64,000 nucleotides of DNA from Agaribacterium sp. ZY112 (GTDB taxonomy: Bacteria > Pseudomonadota > Gammaproteobacteria > Pseudomonadales > Cellvibrionaceae): contig NZ_CP166840.1 of assembly GCF_041346925.1 (NCBI RefSeq), forward strand, positions 1,736,001 to 1,800,000, in the 5' to 3' direction. Position 1 is the first letter of the stretch; each line of letters starts with the position of its first letter. The notes under the pieces are model-generated. The model searched no databases, was not told where the DNA came from, and saw nothing but the letters and a program-made list of their open reading frames with translations. Shown in pieces: positions 8,831 to 17,242 of the stretch. Position numbers and translations under genes: made by a program.

Positions 8831-9039
8831 TTTAACTTCTAATTTGTTAGTATCTTAATATTCTAAGCGAGGGCTTGTTAAGAAAGGAGTATTAACAAAT
8901 GTTCGCCATCAATTTCTAAAGTTGAGGACGAAAAGAGAAGTTTAAATCATGTGGATAAAATTCCTAGTAGAGGTAGAGTCGTTAATATTATTATTGATAT
9001 GGAAGATTGCTTCGGATTGAAAGTTAGAGGTTTTGTGGT

Positions 9040-9531
9040 ATGTCACGAGAAGTTTTAAGGGCTATATTAAAAGGCGATATCGAAAAATTTAATGGCTTCT
9101 TAGAGCAAGGGCTTGCCGTTGATGAGATTACAACGAAAGAGCGTTGGAATTATCTTCATCGAGCGTTAATGCCCATTTCACAGCCTCCTGTCTTGAAAAT
9201 GGTTCAGCACCTAATTACCTGCGGCATTGATGTGAATGCTATTGATGTTTATGGTAATAATGCACTTCATTACGCGATGAAATTGAAAGATGCGGGTATA
9301 GTTAGAGTATTGTTGGACGCTAAGGTGGATGTGAACCATATTAATGATGAAGGTGTTAGCCCTCTTCGGGAGGCGCTGTTAACTAAGCCTTATGAGTATT
9401 CTTCTATACGGTTACTGTTAGAGCATGGGGCTAATATAGAGCAGAAGATAGAAGGCGGTATTTCTGAGAAAGAATTTTCGGAGATAGTCGCAGGTGAAGA
9501 CGATATCATCAAGGATTTATTTAATAGGTAG
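9040..9531 (+). CDS. Ankyrin-repeat protein, probable immunity protein
   Basis: 163 residues, soluble, with about three ankyrin repeats: WNYLHRAL..VLKMVQHLITCGIDVNAID, YGNNALHYAMKLKDAGIVRVLLDAKVDVNHIN, and EGVSPLREAL..SSIRLLLEHGANIEQK. Small single-domain ankyrin proteins are a frequent immunity class in polymorphic toxin loci. It stands alone in a toxin/immunity graveyard with no toxin gene directly upstream, hence orphan immunity (inference). Ankyrin assignment is firm. Confidence 0.85.
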   Translation: MSREVLRAILKGDIEKFNGFLEQGLAVDEITTKERWNYLHRALMPISQPPVLKMVQHLITCGIDVNAIDVYGNNALHYAMKLKDAGIVRVLLDAKVDVNHINDEGVSPLREALLTKPYEYSSIRLLLEHGANIEQKIEGGISEKEFSEIVAGEDDIIKDLFNR

Positions 9532-9732
9532 GTTACTTACATCTTTTATGAGGTAAATATTTAAGTATTGCTGGCCTTTTTGTATCCTCTGGTCAATGGT
9601 CGTATTTAATATTTATTTGTAACTAGTTGTTTGCGCAGGGCGACCTACTTAATCCGATCCATAGCACAATTTAAAGCTTGGGAGGGCGCATACTCTTTCT
9701 TGGCGTTCGCTTATCAGAATAAATGGTTTACA

Positions 9733-10094
9733 GAAATGTAGGTGGTGACGCTCGTTTGGTAAATGATGGCGGTCATACTATTGGGGGTGTTTAATGTCCC
9801 ATCAAGGAGCGGCAAACGCTTATTCTCTCAAAACTATAATCCAAATCGTGACTCTTATAAAAAGATGGAAAATGAGTGGGCAGATTGGAATAATGAAGGC
9901 TTTGAAGTAAAGTTAATAACGTTAGGGGCTGGTCAGTCTGGGGCGGACAGACCCACAAATATAATGTCAGGGTATGAGTTACTGACACTGATACCAGTTA
10001 TGCTGTATTTGATGGAAGGCATATGTTTGATAACACTGTGGGTTAAGGTTTTGACCGCATCGCTGAATCTGATATGAAGGACTACAAATTTTAA
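9733..10094 (+). pseudogene. Remnant of a DNA/RNA non-specific endonuclease toxin tip (copy 1)
   Basis: Fragments in several frames: GGDARLVNDGGHTIGGV then stop near 9795; FSQNYNPNRDSYKKMENEWADWNNEGFEVKL around 9820-9915; then TDTSYAVFDG- and SDMKDYKF-like pieces ending in TAA at 10092-10094. The order GGH, xFxQNxNxNRxxYKKxENEW is the core of Endonuclease_NS_2 toxins. It is closely related to the better-preserved copy at 11500-11950. The YezG-like immunity gene begins three bases downstream, preserving toxin-immunity order. Confidence 0.7.
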
Positions 10095-10096
10095 TC

Positions 10097-10486
10097 ATGA
10101 ATATTGATAATGAATATATTAATGAAATCGGTGAATTGGTTCTAAGGTGTCGAAAGGTTGTACAGAATGAATGGGACGTTTTGGCTTTGGTGTTCGATAC
10201 GGCTGAGGGCCATACCGCCAATTCAGGCTTCCTGTACTATGGGGATAAAATACGCCCAATCTCTGCTGGGATTGATGGAGAACCACTTTTGCTGGATTTG
10301 AAGATCGAACAACTTAGAAAGAAGATTGCAGAAGATTGCGGAGCGAAATTTAAGCAAGTGTTCATTCAAATGGAAAAGAAATCAGGAAAAATTAAGGTCG
10401 ATTTTGAGTTTGAAGATAGTAGCCGTTGGCGAATTGTTCCATCTAAGTTGAAAGAAATGCGTGAAGCTCTACGGCCTAAATTTTAG
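10097..10486 (+). CDS. YezG/DUF600-like immunity protein (paralogue 1)
   Basis: 129 residues, intracellular. First of five close paralogues in this window (10097, 10768, 11961, 16713, 17919). Shared pattern: an N-terminal helix with ExxxLxxxCxxVxxxEW, then xFVFDxxxGHxANSGFLY, a central Lxxx(I/F)xxLRxxVxxECGxKFKQxxIQMEKxSGxxxxDFEFxDxxRWxIVPS and an ALRPKF end. This agrees with the YezG-type DUF600 immunity fold, whose Bacillus member YezG neutralises the nuclease toxin YeeF. Here it directly follows a nuclease-toxin remnant, which fits. Family identification is by pattern recall and is moderately sure. Confidence 0.7.
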   Translation: MNIDNEYINEIGELVLRCRKVVQNEWDVLALVFDTAEGHTANSGFLYYGDKIRPISAGIDGEPLLLDLKIEQLRKKIAEDCGAKFKQVFIQMEKKSGKIKVDFEFEDSSRWRIVPSKLKEMREALRPKF

Positions 10487-10767
10487 TTTTTGTTTTAAGG
10501 TCTCAGTTTATGCAGGTGTTTTTTATCTAATTATTGTTTTTATGGTATAAATAAGATCCGAAGGTGGGGAAGTTTGCTTCTTAAGTTTGAAATCTTAGAT
10601 GTGGGTTTCATTCTTGTTGGACGGAAAGACAAGCTAGTAAAATCCATGAGGAAGAGGTTTATTTTCCAGTGGTGATGTTTCTTTAAGCGTAAATGTGATT
10701 TTACAATTTGGAACTAAAATTTTATATCATATTTAAAGGTAAGATATGAAAGGGTATGTAAACTAAT

Positions 10768-11163
10768 ATGAATATAGATAATAGGATCTCAAATGAAATA
10801 AGAGACCTTATATGCCAAAGTGAGGATCTATTGAGTATAGATTGGGATTGTTGTGCATTTGTTTTTGATACAAGCGATGGTGCTACTTCTAATTCAGGTT
10901 TTGTTTATTATGGTGAAAAATGTATCCCAGCAATTGCAGATATCGAAAATTCCCCTTTGGTTATTGATGAAAAAATTCAGCAGTTAAGGTCAGTGGTTTT
11001 TAAAGAGTGTGGTGATAAGTTTAAACAGGTTCTTGTTCAAATAGAAAAAGAATCGGGGCGATCTAAAATTGACTTTGACTTTGAGTTTGAAGATGCTAAT
11101 AGATGGACGATCGTCCCACCTAAAATGAAAGAGATGCGTGAAACTCTACGGCCTAAATTTTAG
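10768..11163 (+). CDS. YezG/DUF600-like immunity protein (paralogue 2)
   Basis: 131 residues. Same organisation as its neighbours but the most divergent N-terminal half (SNEIRDLICQSEDLLSIDWDCCAFVFDTSDG). The last ~30 codons are nearly identical in DNA to paralogues 3 and 5, through the stop and the following hairpin. The 281 bases upstream contain no toxin remnant that I can recognise. Two extra residues (DF) lengthen the DFDFEFED motif. Probably an orphan immunity gene kept for protection against incoming toxin variants (inference). Confidence 0.7.
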   Translation: MNIDNRISNEIRDLICQSEDLLSIDWDCCAFVFDTSDGATSNSGFVYYGEKCIPAIADIENSPLVIDEKIQQLRSVVFKECGDKFKQVLVQIEKESGRSKIDFDFEFEDANRWTIVPPKMKEMRETLRPKF

Positions 11164-11177
11164 TTTTGGTTTTAAAC

Positions 11178-11200
11178 GCCCGATATAAGCGGGTATTTTT
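11178..11200 (+). terminator. Terminator hairpin after immunity paralogue 2
   Basis: GCCCG / CGGGT stem around ATATAAG loop, followed by ATTTTT. It is one copy of a hairpin shared with paralogues 3 and 5. Confidence 0.55.
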
Positions 11201-11240
11201 ATCTGGTTATTGCTCTTGAGGTTATTTCTTAACACCTTAT

Positions 11241-11950
11241 CACCATTGTGCCGGCGGCTGTAACCGGTAGTGCTGTAGCTGTATGGTAGCAAAGCTCGTT
11301 TAATGGGCAAGTTCAAAAGCGTCGGTAAGTTATTTAAAGAATTTGTAGAGGCCACCAAAAAGATTGCTAAGCGAGCTAAAAAGCGCAGTAAAAAATTGAT
11401 GGCGATAGCTCTGCACCTAAGTTTACTGACTTGGATACGGCTGAAGGCGGTGCTAAGAAGACTGATTAGCATGGGGCGGAGACGGGAGAGGTCAGTAAGA
11501 CGAAGCCGAAAACAAAAAATTAAGGAGGTTCACGGCAATAATATTGCGGAATGGACAGTTGATGAGAAAGGCCGCCCTGTCTCTGTAGAGGGGCCCATTT
11601 CTAGTACGCATTAAAGGTGATGCTCATCTAGCGGATGATGTTGGCGGCCATATTGTTGGGCATCGTTCTATGTTCGATCAAGGGAAGAAGAACTTATTCC
11701 CTCAAAATTCCAACCTAAATCGTGGCGCTTATAAAAAGATAGAAAATGAGTGGGCGGATTGGAGTAATGAAGGCTTTGAAGTAAAGTTAGAGGTAGAGTT
11801 GCATCCTTTTGGGGTGGAAAGGCCCACAAATATTATATCTGAGTATGAGGTTCCGGTGATGTTGTTTCCAAAAGGGAGCATGAGTTTGATAATGCTGCCG
11901 TCGAATCTTTAGATTGGGTGTCAAAGGCAGATATAGCTTTTTATAAATAA
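11241..11950 (+). pseudogene. Rhs N-terminal fragment fused to a non-specific endonuclease toxin tip (copy 2)
   Basis: 11241-11499 aligns by eye with bases 1390-1660 of the intact Rhs gene (hydrophobic Ala-rich segment, GKFK..GKL, AKRAKKR, then FTDLDT-EGG-KKTD) but has several frameshifts. It joins directly to a toxin tip with no Rhs core between. The tip reads GNNIAEWTVDEKGRPVSVEG, frameshift near 11600, KGDAHLADDVGGHIVGHRSMFDQGKKNLFPQNSNLNRGAYKKIENEW (to about 11765), second frameshift near 11850, then EFDNAAVESLDWVSKADIAFYK and stop at 11948-11950. This is a recognisable Endonuclease_NS_2 domain. Immunity paralogue 3 begins 11 bases later. Confidence 0.8.
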
Positions 11951-11960
11951 TGAGTATTTC

Positions 11961-12350
11961 ATGAAAACTAGAGACGATTTTATTCAAGAAATTTCTAGCC
12001 TGGTTCTTAGGTGTAAAGATGTTGTGGCTAATGATTGGGATGGGTTGACGTTTGTATTTGATGTTGCGGATGGGCATATTGCAAATTCCGGTTTCTTATA
12101 TTCTGGCGATAAAATTCGTCCAGCTACAGCTCGAATAAAAGAAGAGCCTCTACTGTTAAGTGGCACTATTAAAGAGTTTCGTCAGGTTGTTGCTAATGAG
12201 TGCGGTGAAAAATTCAAGCAGCTTTTGATTCAAATTGAAAAAGAGTCGGGGCATTTTAAAATTGACTTTGAGTTTGATGATGCTAAAAGGTGGGCGATCG
12301 TCCCATCTAAAATGAAAGAGATGCGTGAAGCTCTACGGCCTAAATTTTAG
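11961..12350 (+). CDS. YezG/DUF600-like immunity protein (paralogue 3)
   Basis: 129 residues, placed directly behind the best-preserved nuclease tip (11500-11950), so it is the likely cognate immunity of that dead toxin. It shares CKDVVANDWDGLTFVFDVADGHIANSGFLY, LLSGTIKEFRQVVANECGEKFKQLLIQIEKESG, DFEFDDAKRW and ALRPKF with the other copies. Its 3' third and downstream hairpin are almost identical in DNA to paralogues 2 and 5, whereas the 5' half differs, which suggests gene conversion at the 3' end. Confidence 0.75.
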   Translation: MKTRDDFIQEISSLVLRCKDVVANDWDGLTFVFDVADGHIANSGFLYSGDKIRPATARIKEEPLLLSGTIKEFRQVVANECGEKFKQLLIQIEKESGHFKIDFEFDDAKRWAIVPSKMKEMREALRPKF

Positions 12351-12365
12351 TATTTGGTTTTAAAT

Positions 12366-12390
12366 GCCCGATTTATGCGGGTGTTTTTTA
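12366..12390 (+). terminator. Terminator hairpin after immunity paralogue 3
   Basis: GCCCG / CGGGT stem with loop ATTTATG and a TTTTTT tail. The following ~270 bases up to 12660 hold no gene that I can see; there is only a short palindromic patch (CTAACTCGTTAGTTAG) near 12540. Confidence 0.6.
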
Positions 12391-12660
12391 TCTGATTAAT
12401 GTTTTCCGATTTAAAAAGGTCGAGATCGTGATGGCTTGAAGGTAATGAATAATTAGCTGATGCCCCATGTTTCGGATGTGTTCGTGGGGCAAGATTATCT
12501 TCTAGGGTAGGCACTAATGGGATGTGAAATGTAAGCGCTAACTCGTTAGTTAGGGGGGCAATTAAGAGTTTCTGGCGCGGATGAGGCGACAGTTAAAGTC
12601 TTAGGGAGTGTTGTCTAATGATAATATTAATTTGATGCTAATGATCTGCTAAATGTAACC

Positions 12661-13308
12661 ATGAATAAATATATTGATAGTTTTTTTGATGAATTCGAGG
12701 CTGTTGAAAATCAAGTTTTCCCTGATCAACAAACTATAAAAGAATACAGCGCTAAGCTTCCAGAAAATCTAATATCCTTTTGGGGGAGTTATGGGTTTTG
12801 CTCATTTCTTTCTGGGCTGTTTTGGATTGTAAATCCGAAACAATACAAGGGAGAGCTTTGTGAGTGGCTGGATAAAGCCGGTCTTGAAGGTGCAGATAAC
12901 TATCATGTTATTGCAAAAAGTGCCTTTGGAGATCTTTTTGTCTGGAAAGAAGATTATGGGCTTATATATGAGATTAACTCCATGAACTCCTGGATAATAT
13001 TACAAGATCCACCCAGTTCGGATTTAAACAAAGAATTTAATCTGTTTTTGGCTTCTTTGTCGCCAGATATTCTTGATGTGGAAGATGAGAGTACTGGCGA
13101 AGAAATGCATGAGCAACTTTGTGAGAAACTTGGCCCGACTAGCGAGTTTGAAGTATATTCTTTTACTCCGTCTTTAGTTGCAGGAGGTGGGCAAAACCTA
13201 AATTCGTTAAATAAGAGTGATCTGTTTCTATATCTGTCGTTGATAAAAGATCTTAAATCACCATCCGTCATTACTGAAGATGATTTGTCAAATATGGCCT
13301 TCTCATAA
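12661..13308 (+). CDS. GAD-like / DUF1851-type immunity protein
   Basis: 215 residues, soluble. The N-terminal half (YSAKLPENLISFWGSYGFCSFLSGLFWIVNPKQY) matches the GAD-like domain. The middle (YHVIAKSAFGDLFVWKEDYG) and the end (LSLIKDLK) fit the DUF1851/Tdi1-like C-terminal domain found in immunity proteins against type VI effectors. Position inside the array fits an orphan immunity role. There is no adjacent toxin; the 310 bases upstream are non-coding. Domain calls are from motif memory and fairly confident. Confidence 0.75.
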   Translation: MNKYIDSFFDEFEAVENQVFPDQQTIKEYSAKLPENLISFWGSYGFCSFLSGLFWIVNPKQYKGELCEWLDKAGLEGADNYHVIAKSAFGDLFVWKEDYGLIYEINSMNSWIILQDPPSSDLNKEFNLFLASLSPDILDVEDESTGEEMHEQLCEKLGPTSEFEVYSFTPSLVAGGGQNLNSLNKSDLFLYLSLIKDLKSPSVITEDDLSNMAFS

Positions 13309-13442
13309 TTTTTTACTTGTCTTCAGTTTTCTTAAGGCCCCATTCCCGGATCATCTTAAAATTCAATGCTTCGCCGAACTAAAAGAAGTAGGTATAGTGG
13401 AGCCGATTTTAGTTCTCCAGTTGTGACAGGGATAAAATGCCC

Positions 13443-13821
13443 ATGACAATTAAAAAGTTAGTTAGATTTAATGAGTTGGAATATCGTTACATAGATGTTG
13501 ATGTTGTTAAGTTACGCCGTATAGCTAAAGAATTAAAAAATACTTAGAAGATAATTTGTTGTGTGATCAGGATGGGTATGGTGTATCTGGTAGTTTTATC
13601 CCTTTATGTGATAAGTCAATAAATGAAGAGTTTTATGAGATTATTCCACCTAGCGATTTGCCACTAGAGTTTCAGAGGAGAGAGCGGGATTTCAGTGAAG
13701 GCCTAATTTATTGTTGTCAAGATTATGCGTGACGCTGTCAGGGTTAGCGCTGGAAGAGCATGTGGTAATAAGTAAGGGTGGAGAAGCCTATGTTGAAGCG
13801 GATTTTGAGGGAGAAGCTTGA
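13443..13821 (+). pseudogene. Broken small gene of unknown family
   Basis: ATG at 13443 opens MTIKKLVRFNELEYRYIDVDVVKLRRIAKEL, which stops after 34 codons. The next frame continues as KYLEDNLLCDQDGYGVSGSFIPLCD..EFYEIIPPSDLPLEFQRRERDFSEGL, stops near 13735, and a third frame continues SGLALEEHVVISKGGEAYVEADFEGEA to a stop at 13819-13821. Together they make a plausible ~125-residue protein with two frameshifts. Not recognised; probably a dead immunity gene. The rest of 13822-14626 holds a short open frame at 14140 and otherwise nothing that I can support. Confidence 0.5.
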
Positions 13822-14139
13822 GCGATATATTAAATAAAAATGTTATTTTTAGTGGTTATAGAGTTAATAACATTTGGCAAGTTTAAGACACATGCAGTAA
13901 GTGTAATGTTAGCAAGCCTCTTGCAGTGTTCTCCGAAGCGAGATATGAAAATGGTGACAGCCCCCCCTTCGGGGAATAGATGCTGATTTAAATGTTGAGG
14001 TGATAGGTGTCAAAAAGATGACAATCATTATCAATGTTCGTATCAGATAGAAAGACTAGAGAGCCAAAATCGGAAGCTATTATGTTGATAATACTGACGT
14101 TAATGCGGGTAAGATTGGCGTGACATCGAAGGTCGATCT

Positions 14140-14295
14140 ATGATTGATTTCGAGGTGTTAGAGGGTGCAAGCACCTTTAAGTTAAGAGTGAAAAGCATTG
14201 AATATTGGGTTGGGAGTGATAAGGTTTTCCTTGGTGGTGAAACACAAATATTTAATCTTAATCTCACCTTTTCAAAACCAGAGATAGTGAAATGA
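14140..14295 (+). CDS. Short open frame, unknown, perhaps a gene fragment
   Basis: 51 codons, MIDFEVLEGASTF...FLGGETQIFNLNLTFSKPEIVK. No convincing ribosome-binding site. Composition looks protein-like (alternating hydrophobic strands), so it may be the surviving end of a larger immunity-type gene. Low confidence that it is expressed. Confidence 0.25.
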   Translation: MIDFEVLEGASTFKLRVKSIEYWVGSDKVFLGGETQIFNLNLTFSKPEIVK

Positions 14296-14626
14296 CTATT
14301 AATATGGTTAAGATGGTCTGTAGGTTATTAGTCGATTATCGATATGGCGTAGAGATGATGTCGAATACATCTGCAATTGCCCTGATTGATAAGCACTGCA
14401 GTTTAGCAACTTAAAGCGCTATTATTTCTTCTTAGGATAAGCCATTACTCTTCTTCATTTTTCCGGAATGGGATAAGATTTATTTTGTTGCTTTCCTTCA
14501 TGGTTTTAAAAAGTGTCGTACTTAATATATGAATTCGACGAAATTGCCTAAGGCTATATGTAAATCAGAAGAGCGTGGATCTATCATTTTAGTTTCAGAA
14601 AAATCGATTAAGTAAGGGAGGAGGTT

Positions 14627-15136
14627 GTGACGTTTTTAGATATTAATAACCTGCCTAGTGGTTACACTGTTGTTTCTGAAATAAATAACTCGTTTTATTT
14701 AGGTGAAATAACATATTTAATTCAGTCTGATGAGGATCTGGTTTTTCTTAGGAAAGATCCTTACGATCCTTCTGGGTTTAGATCAGAGGATGAGCCTGGC
14801 TACAGCGTAAGTCAGTTTATTATGCCGGTTTCAGCAGTTTCTTGGGCTTATAATGTTGTTACCTCTATATTTTGGAAACTGCCAAATGATGGTGGCGCTT
14901 CACCAGACATGCTGCATTACAAAAAAAATATAAATGGAGAGACAATCAAGCTTAGATTCACTCCTAATTGTAGAAGGGAGTTTGAGCCAGGTATTACGAT
15001 CAGTAATCTTAGCCGGCCTGGTAAGATTAAAAAATCAACCTCTATTCAGATTCCATACCACTTGCTTAGAGAAAAGGGCTTGGTTGATCAGTTTAAAAAA
15101 ATATCTGATAAATATGAGTTCAATGATAATAGGTAG
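14627..15136 (+). CDS. Hypothetical protein, possible immunity protein
   Basis: 169 residues from a GTG start with an unusually strong ribosome-binding site (GGGAGGAGG) just upstream, which decides the start. Soluble, no signal peptide or membrane helix. Notable segments: LPSGYTVVSEINNSFYLGEITYLIQSDEDLVFLRKDPYDPSG, an aromatic SAVSWAYNVVTSIFWKLPNDGG, and a C-terminal SIQIPYHLLREKGL. I do not recognise a family. Neighbouring genes are all immunity-type or toxin remnants, so an immunity role is a context inference. Confidence 0.6.
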   Translation: MTFLDINNLPSGYTVVSEINNSFYLGEITYLIQSDEDLVFLRKDPYDPSGFRSEDEPGYSVSQFIMPVSAVSWAYNVVTSIFWKLPNDGGASPDMLHYKKNINGETIKLRFTPNCRREFEPGITISNLSRPGKIKKSTSIQIPYHLLREKGLVDQFKKISDKYEFNDNR

Positions 15137-15240
15137 CCAAATGAGTATAGGTTCTTAGGACGCTGTAGTTGACTTTTTACTCTGTTGTTTGAGTAAATGG
15201 GCGTGAGTGGTAAGCACCTCATTAAAATCATGGGGGGGTA

Positions 15241-15751
15241 GACATTGTCGGTGTATTTGAATTAATCCTTACCATTATTCTCTCGGCCGTAACCGGTAGC
15301 GCTGCGGTCGTAGCCTAACTTGGCAGTCAAGCGCTCTTATTAGTCTGGTTTAAAAGTTGGAAAGTTACTTACTGAGTGCGCGGAAACTACTAAGAAAATT
15401 GCAAAGCATACGAGAAAACATAGCGCCCAAATTATGGACGTAGCCCTGCCCCCCTGCCCCCTGTGTCCCTATATATAATGAGCTAGATGCCTCGGTGAAC
15501 AAAATAGATCAGCTTATTGGGGCAATGATTGCAAGTCAGAAACAGGCGCGCCAGATAAGGTTTGGTTACAAAAGGCCGATCATTGGCCTGGGGTAGATGA
15601 GGTTAGTATCGGTAAGATTGGTAACGAAATAGCGATAGAGGTTAAGCCTCTCTACGAAGAAGGTAATGCGTCAAGTAGGCCAGATCAATTTGAGGCGTCC
15701 TACAGAGTAGAGAGTAGTGGTCTGTTAAATATCGATTTAAGAATCAGCAAG
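15241..15751 (+). pseudogene. Second Rhs N-terminal fragment joined to an unknown toxin tail
   Basis: 15241-15440 matches the same Rhs segment as the 11241 copy (GVFELILTIILxAVTGxAAxVA..LGSxAxLL..FxKLxKLLTE.AETTKKIAKxxxK) with multiple frameshifts and stops. After about 15480 comes NELDASVNKIDQLIGAMIASQ in one frame, then SETGAPDKVWLQKADHWPGVDEVSIGKIGNE..EVKPLYEEGN..YRVESSGLLNIDLRISK in the next. That tail runs without a stop into the next immunity gene. The toxin family is not recognised. Confidence 0.6.
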
Positions 15752-15760
15752 GTGGTTAAG

Positions 15761-16090
15761 ATGGAATTCGTAAGAGAAAAACAAGAAGAATTGCTGCAAG
15801 ATGTCGTTGATCTGGTTGAGGATGATTGGAATGAAATAGTCATCGATCTAGAAATTGATGATATCGATGGTGAGCGGGTAATGAGCCCTGATAGTTACTC
15901 TGTTTTAGATGGCGAAGAGGCTGAGTTTAGCTTGAGTATTAAAGTGACTGATAAGTTTGAGCAGCTAAAAGATTTGAGTCAGGGAGGAGGCTGGAAGACT
16001 TGTCATCTTGTAATCAAAGAAAGTGGTGACTTTGAGTACACATACTCTTATGAAAATACACCTAGATTGGATAAATTAAGGGCCCGTTAA
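15761..16090 (+). CDS. YezG/DUF600-like immunity protein, shorter subgroup A
   Basis: 109 residues from ATG 15761 (an in-frame GTG lies 9 bases earlier; AAGGTGG upstream serves as ribosome-binding site). Acidic: QEELLQDVVDLVEDDWNEIVIDLEID, then DKFEQLKDLS, GWKTCHLVIKESGDFEYTYSYENTPRLDKLR. The GxFxYxYSYExxPRL ending is typical of YezG-family immunity proteins. The upstream toxin-like remnant is in the same frame with no stop between, so a fusion transcript product is possible only if a start existed upstream, and I see none. It is paired with its paralogue 16 bases downstream. Confidence 0.7.
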   Translation: MEFVREKQEELLQDVVDLVEDDWNEIVIDLEIDDIDGERVMSPDSYSVLDGEEAEFSLSIKVTDKFEQLKDLSQGGGWKTCHLVIKESGDFEYTYSYENTPRLDKLRAR

Positions 16091-16105
16091 GGATGGAGAA
16101 TAACA

Positions 16106-16450
16106 ATGAGTATCATAAATGATGAGCAAATAGCTCTTCTTCAAGATATCGTAGATTTAGTCGAGGATGATTGGGAGTCAATTGGCCTTAATGTTGAGAT
16201 TGATGAGGTGGACGGGGATCTTGTTATTAGCCCCTCTTGCTATTATTCCATCGGTGATAAGAGAAATCGTTTTAAGTTGAGTGCTGATGTATGTGATTCC
16301 CTAGAAAGCCTTAGATCTACGCATAAGAGTGTTAATAAAGATAATACAGCGTGGACGATATGCGATATCAAAATTGCAGATGATGGGAATTATTCATACG
16401 AATTCTCATATAATACCCCTCCAAGAATCTCTAAGCTAAGGTCTACATAA
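16106..16450 (+). CDS. YezG/DUF600-like immunity protein, shorter subgroup B
   Basis: 114 residues, a tandem paralogue of the preceding gene (shared LLQDIVDLVEDDW, DEVDGD, AWTICDIKIADDGNYSYEFSYNTPPRISKLR). A GGATGGAG ribosome-binding site overlaps the intergenic gap, so the two are probably co-transcribed. Tandem duplicate immunity genes with diverged sequences suggest selection for breadth against toxin variants (inference). No toxin domain intervenes. Confidence 0.72.
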   Translation: MSIINDEQIALLQDIVDLVEDDWESIGLNVEIDEVDGDLVISPSCYYSIGDKRNRFKLSADVCDSLESLRSTHKSVNKDNTAWTICDIKIADDGNYSYEFSYNTPPRISKLRST

Positions 16451-16469
16451 ATTTTATCTGTAGATTAGA

Positions 16470-16700
16470 AGGGGCGCTTTGGCTGCCATATTATTTACTA
16501 TTATTATGCGTCTGATTGAAGCAATAAGATTCCATTTCTCAAAAATTAACCGTAATCTCAGTACTTATAATAAAGGTGAAAATGAATGGTATGATGGGTA
16601 GTATGAAGGAATTTAGCGGAAGGTAAAAATATAGCCTTATGTTTCGTAAGATTCTGACTCATAACTATAGTTTCTGAAGAAGTAACCGATCCTGATATTG
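16470..16700 (+). pseudogene. Remnant of a non-specific endonuclease toxin tip (copy 3, highly decayed)
   Basis: Reading across stops gives GGHI-like CHIIY near 16480, then PFLKN-PNLSTYNKGENEWYDGYEG around 16535-16600, corresponding to FPQNxNLNRxxYKKxENEWADWxxEG in copies 1 and 2. Almost every codon row contains a stop. Its position immediately upstream of a YezG-like immunity gene repeats the arrangement seen twice before. Confidence 0.5.
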
Positions 16701-16712
16701 GGGATATAATTT

Positions 16713-17111
16713 ATGAAAAATAAAGATGAATACCCTAGAAAAATTTCAGATCTTATTCTTAGGTGCAAAAAGGTAATTGCTAACGAATGGGAGTCTCTAA
16801 CTTTTGTTTTTGATCTTGGGGAAGGCCACATTGCTAATTCAGGGTTTCTCTACAATGGCGATCGAGTTAGACCTGTAACCGCGAGAATATCAGAAGATCC
16901 AATGTTGTTAAGTGACACAATTAGAGAGTTTAGAGCGGCTGTTGAGGGTGATTGTGGAGAAAAGTTTAAGCAGTTGCTTGTTCAGATGGAAAAAAAGTCT
17001 GGACGTTTTAGAATTGATTTTGAATTTGATGATGGCCAGCGCTGGAGAGTTATCCCCTCTGGCGGTAAAACTCTGAAAGAGATAAGAGAGGATCTTAAGC
17101 CAAGTTTATAA
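16713..17111 (+). CDS. YezG/DUF600-like immunity protein (paralogue 4)
   Basis: 132 residues. Keeps all the family motifs (LILRCKKVIANEWESLTFVFD, GHIANSGFLYNGDRVRPV, LLSDTIREFRAAVEGDCGEKFKQLLVQMEKKSGRFRIDFEFDDGQRWRVIPS) but its C-terminus is different (GKTLKEIREDLKPSL) and it lacks the shared 3' hairpin block of paralogues 2, 3 and 5. It therefore represents the version not homogenised at the 3' end. It follows the decayed nuclease remnant at 16470-16700. Confidence 0.75.
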   Translation: MKNKDEYPRKISDLILRCKKVIANEWESLTFVFDLGEGHIANSGFLYNGDRVRPVTARISEDPMLLSDTIREFRAAVEGDCGEKFKQLLVQMEKKSGRFRIDFEFDDGQRWRVIPSGGKTLKEIREDLKPSL

Positions 17112-17242
17112 TACATCTTTATGTATGTCTGTTCAGGTTGTTGTATTCATTAAACGGATGATTTTGGTCTGCCTGATCATATGTCAGAATTCTTGTGTGG
17201 TAGCAGGTTCCTCTAATAGTTTTAATTGTTTAGGGTCTAGTT

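Noticed and set aside
13960..13980. Short C-run/TTCG/G-run hairpin
   Set aside because: Stem of only four to five pairs and no T tail; not convincing as a terminator.
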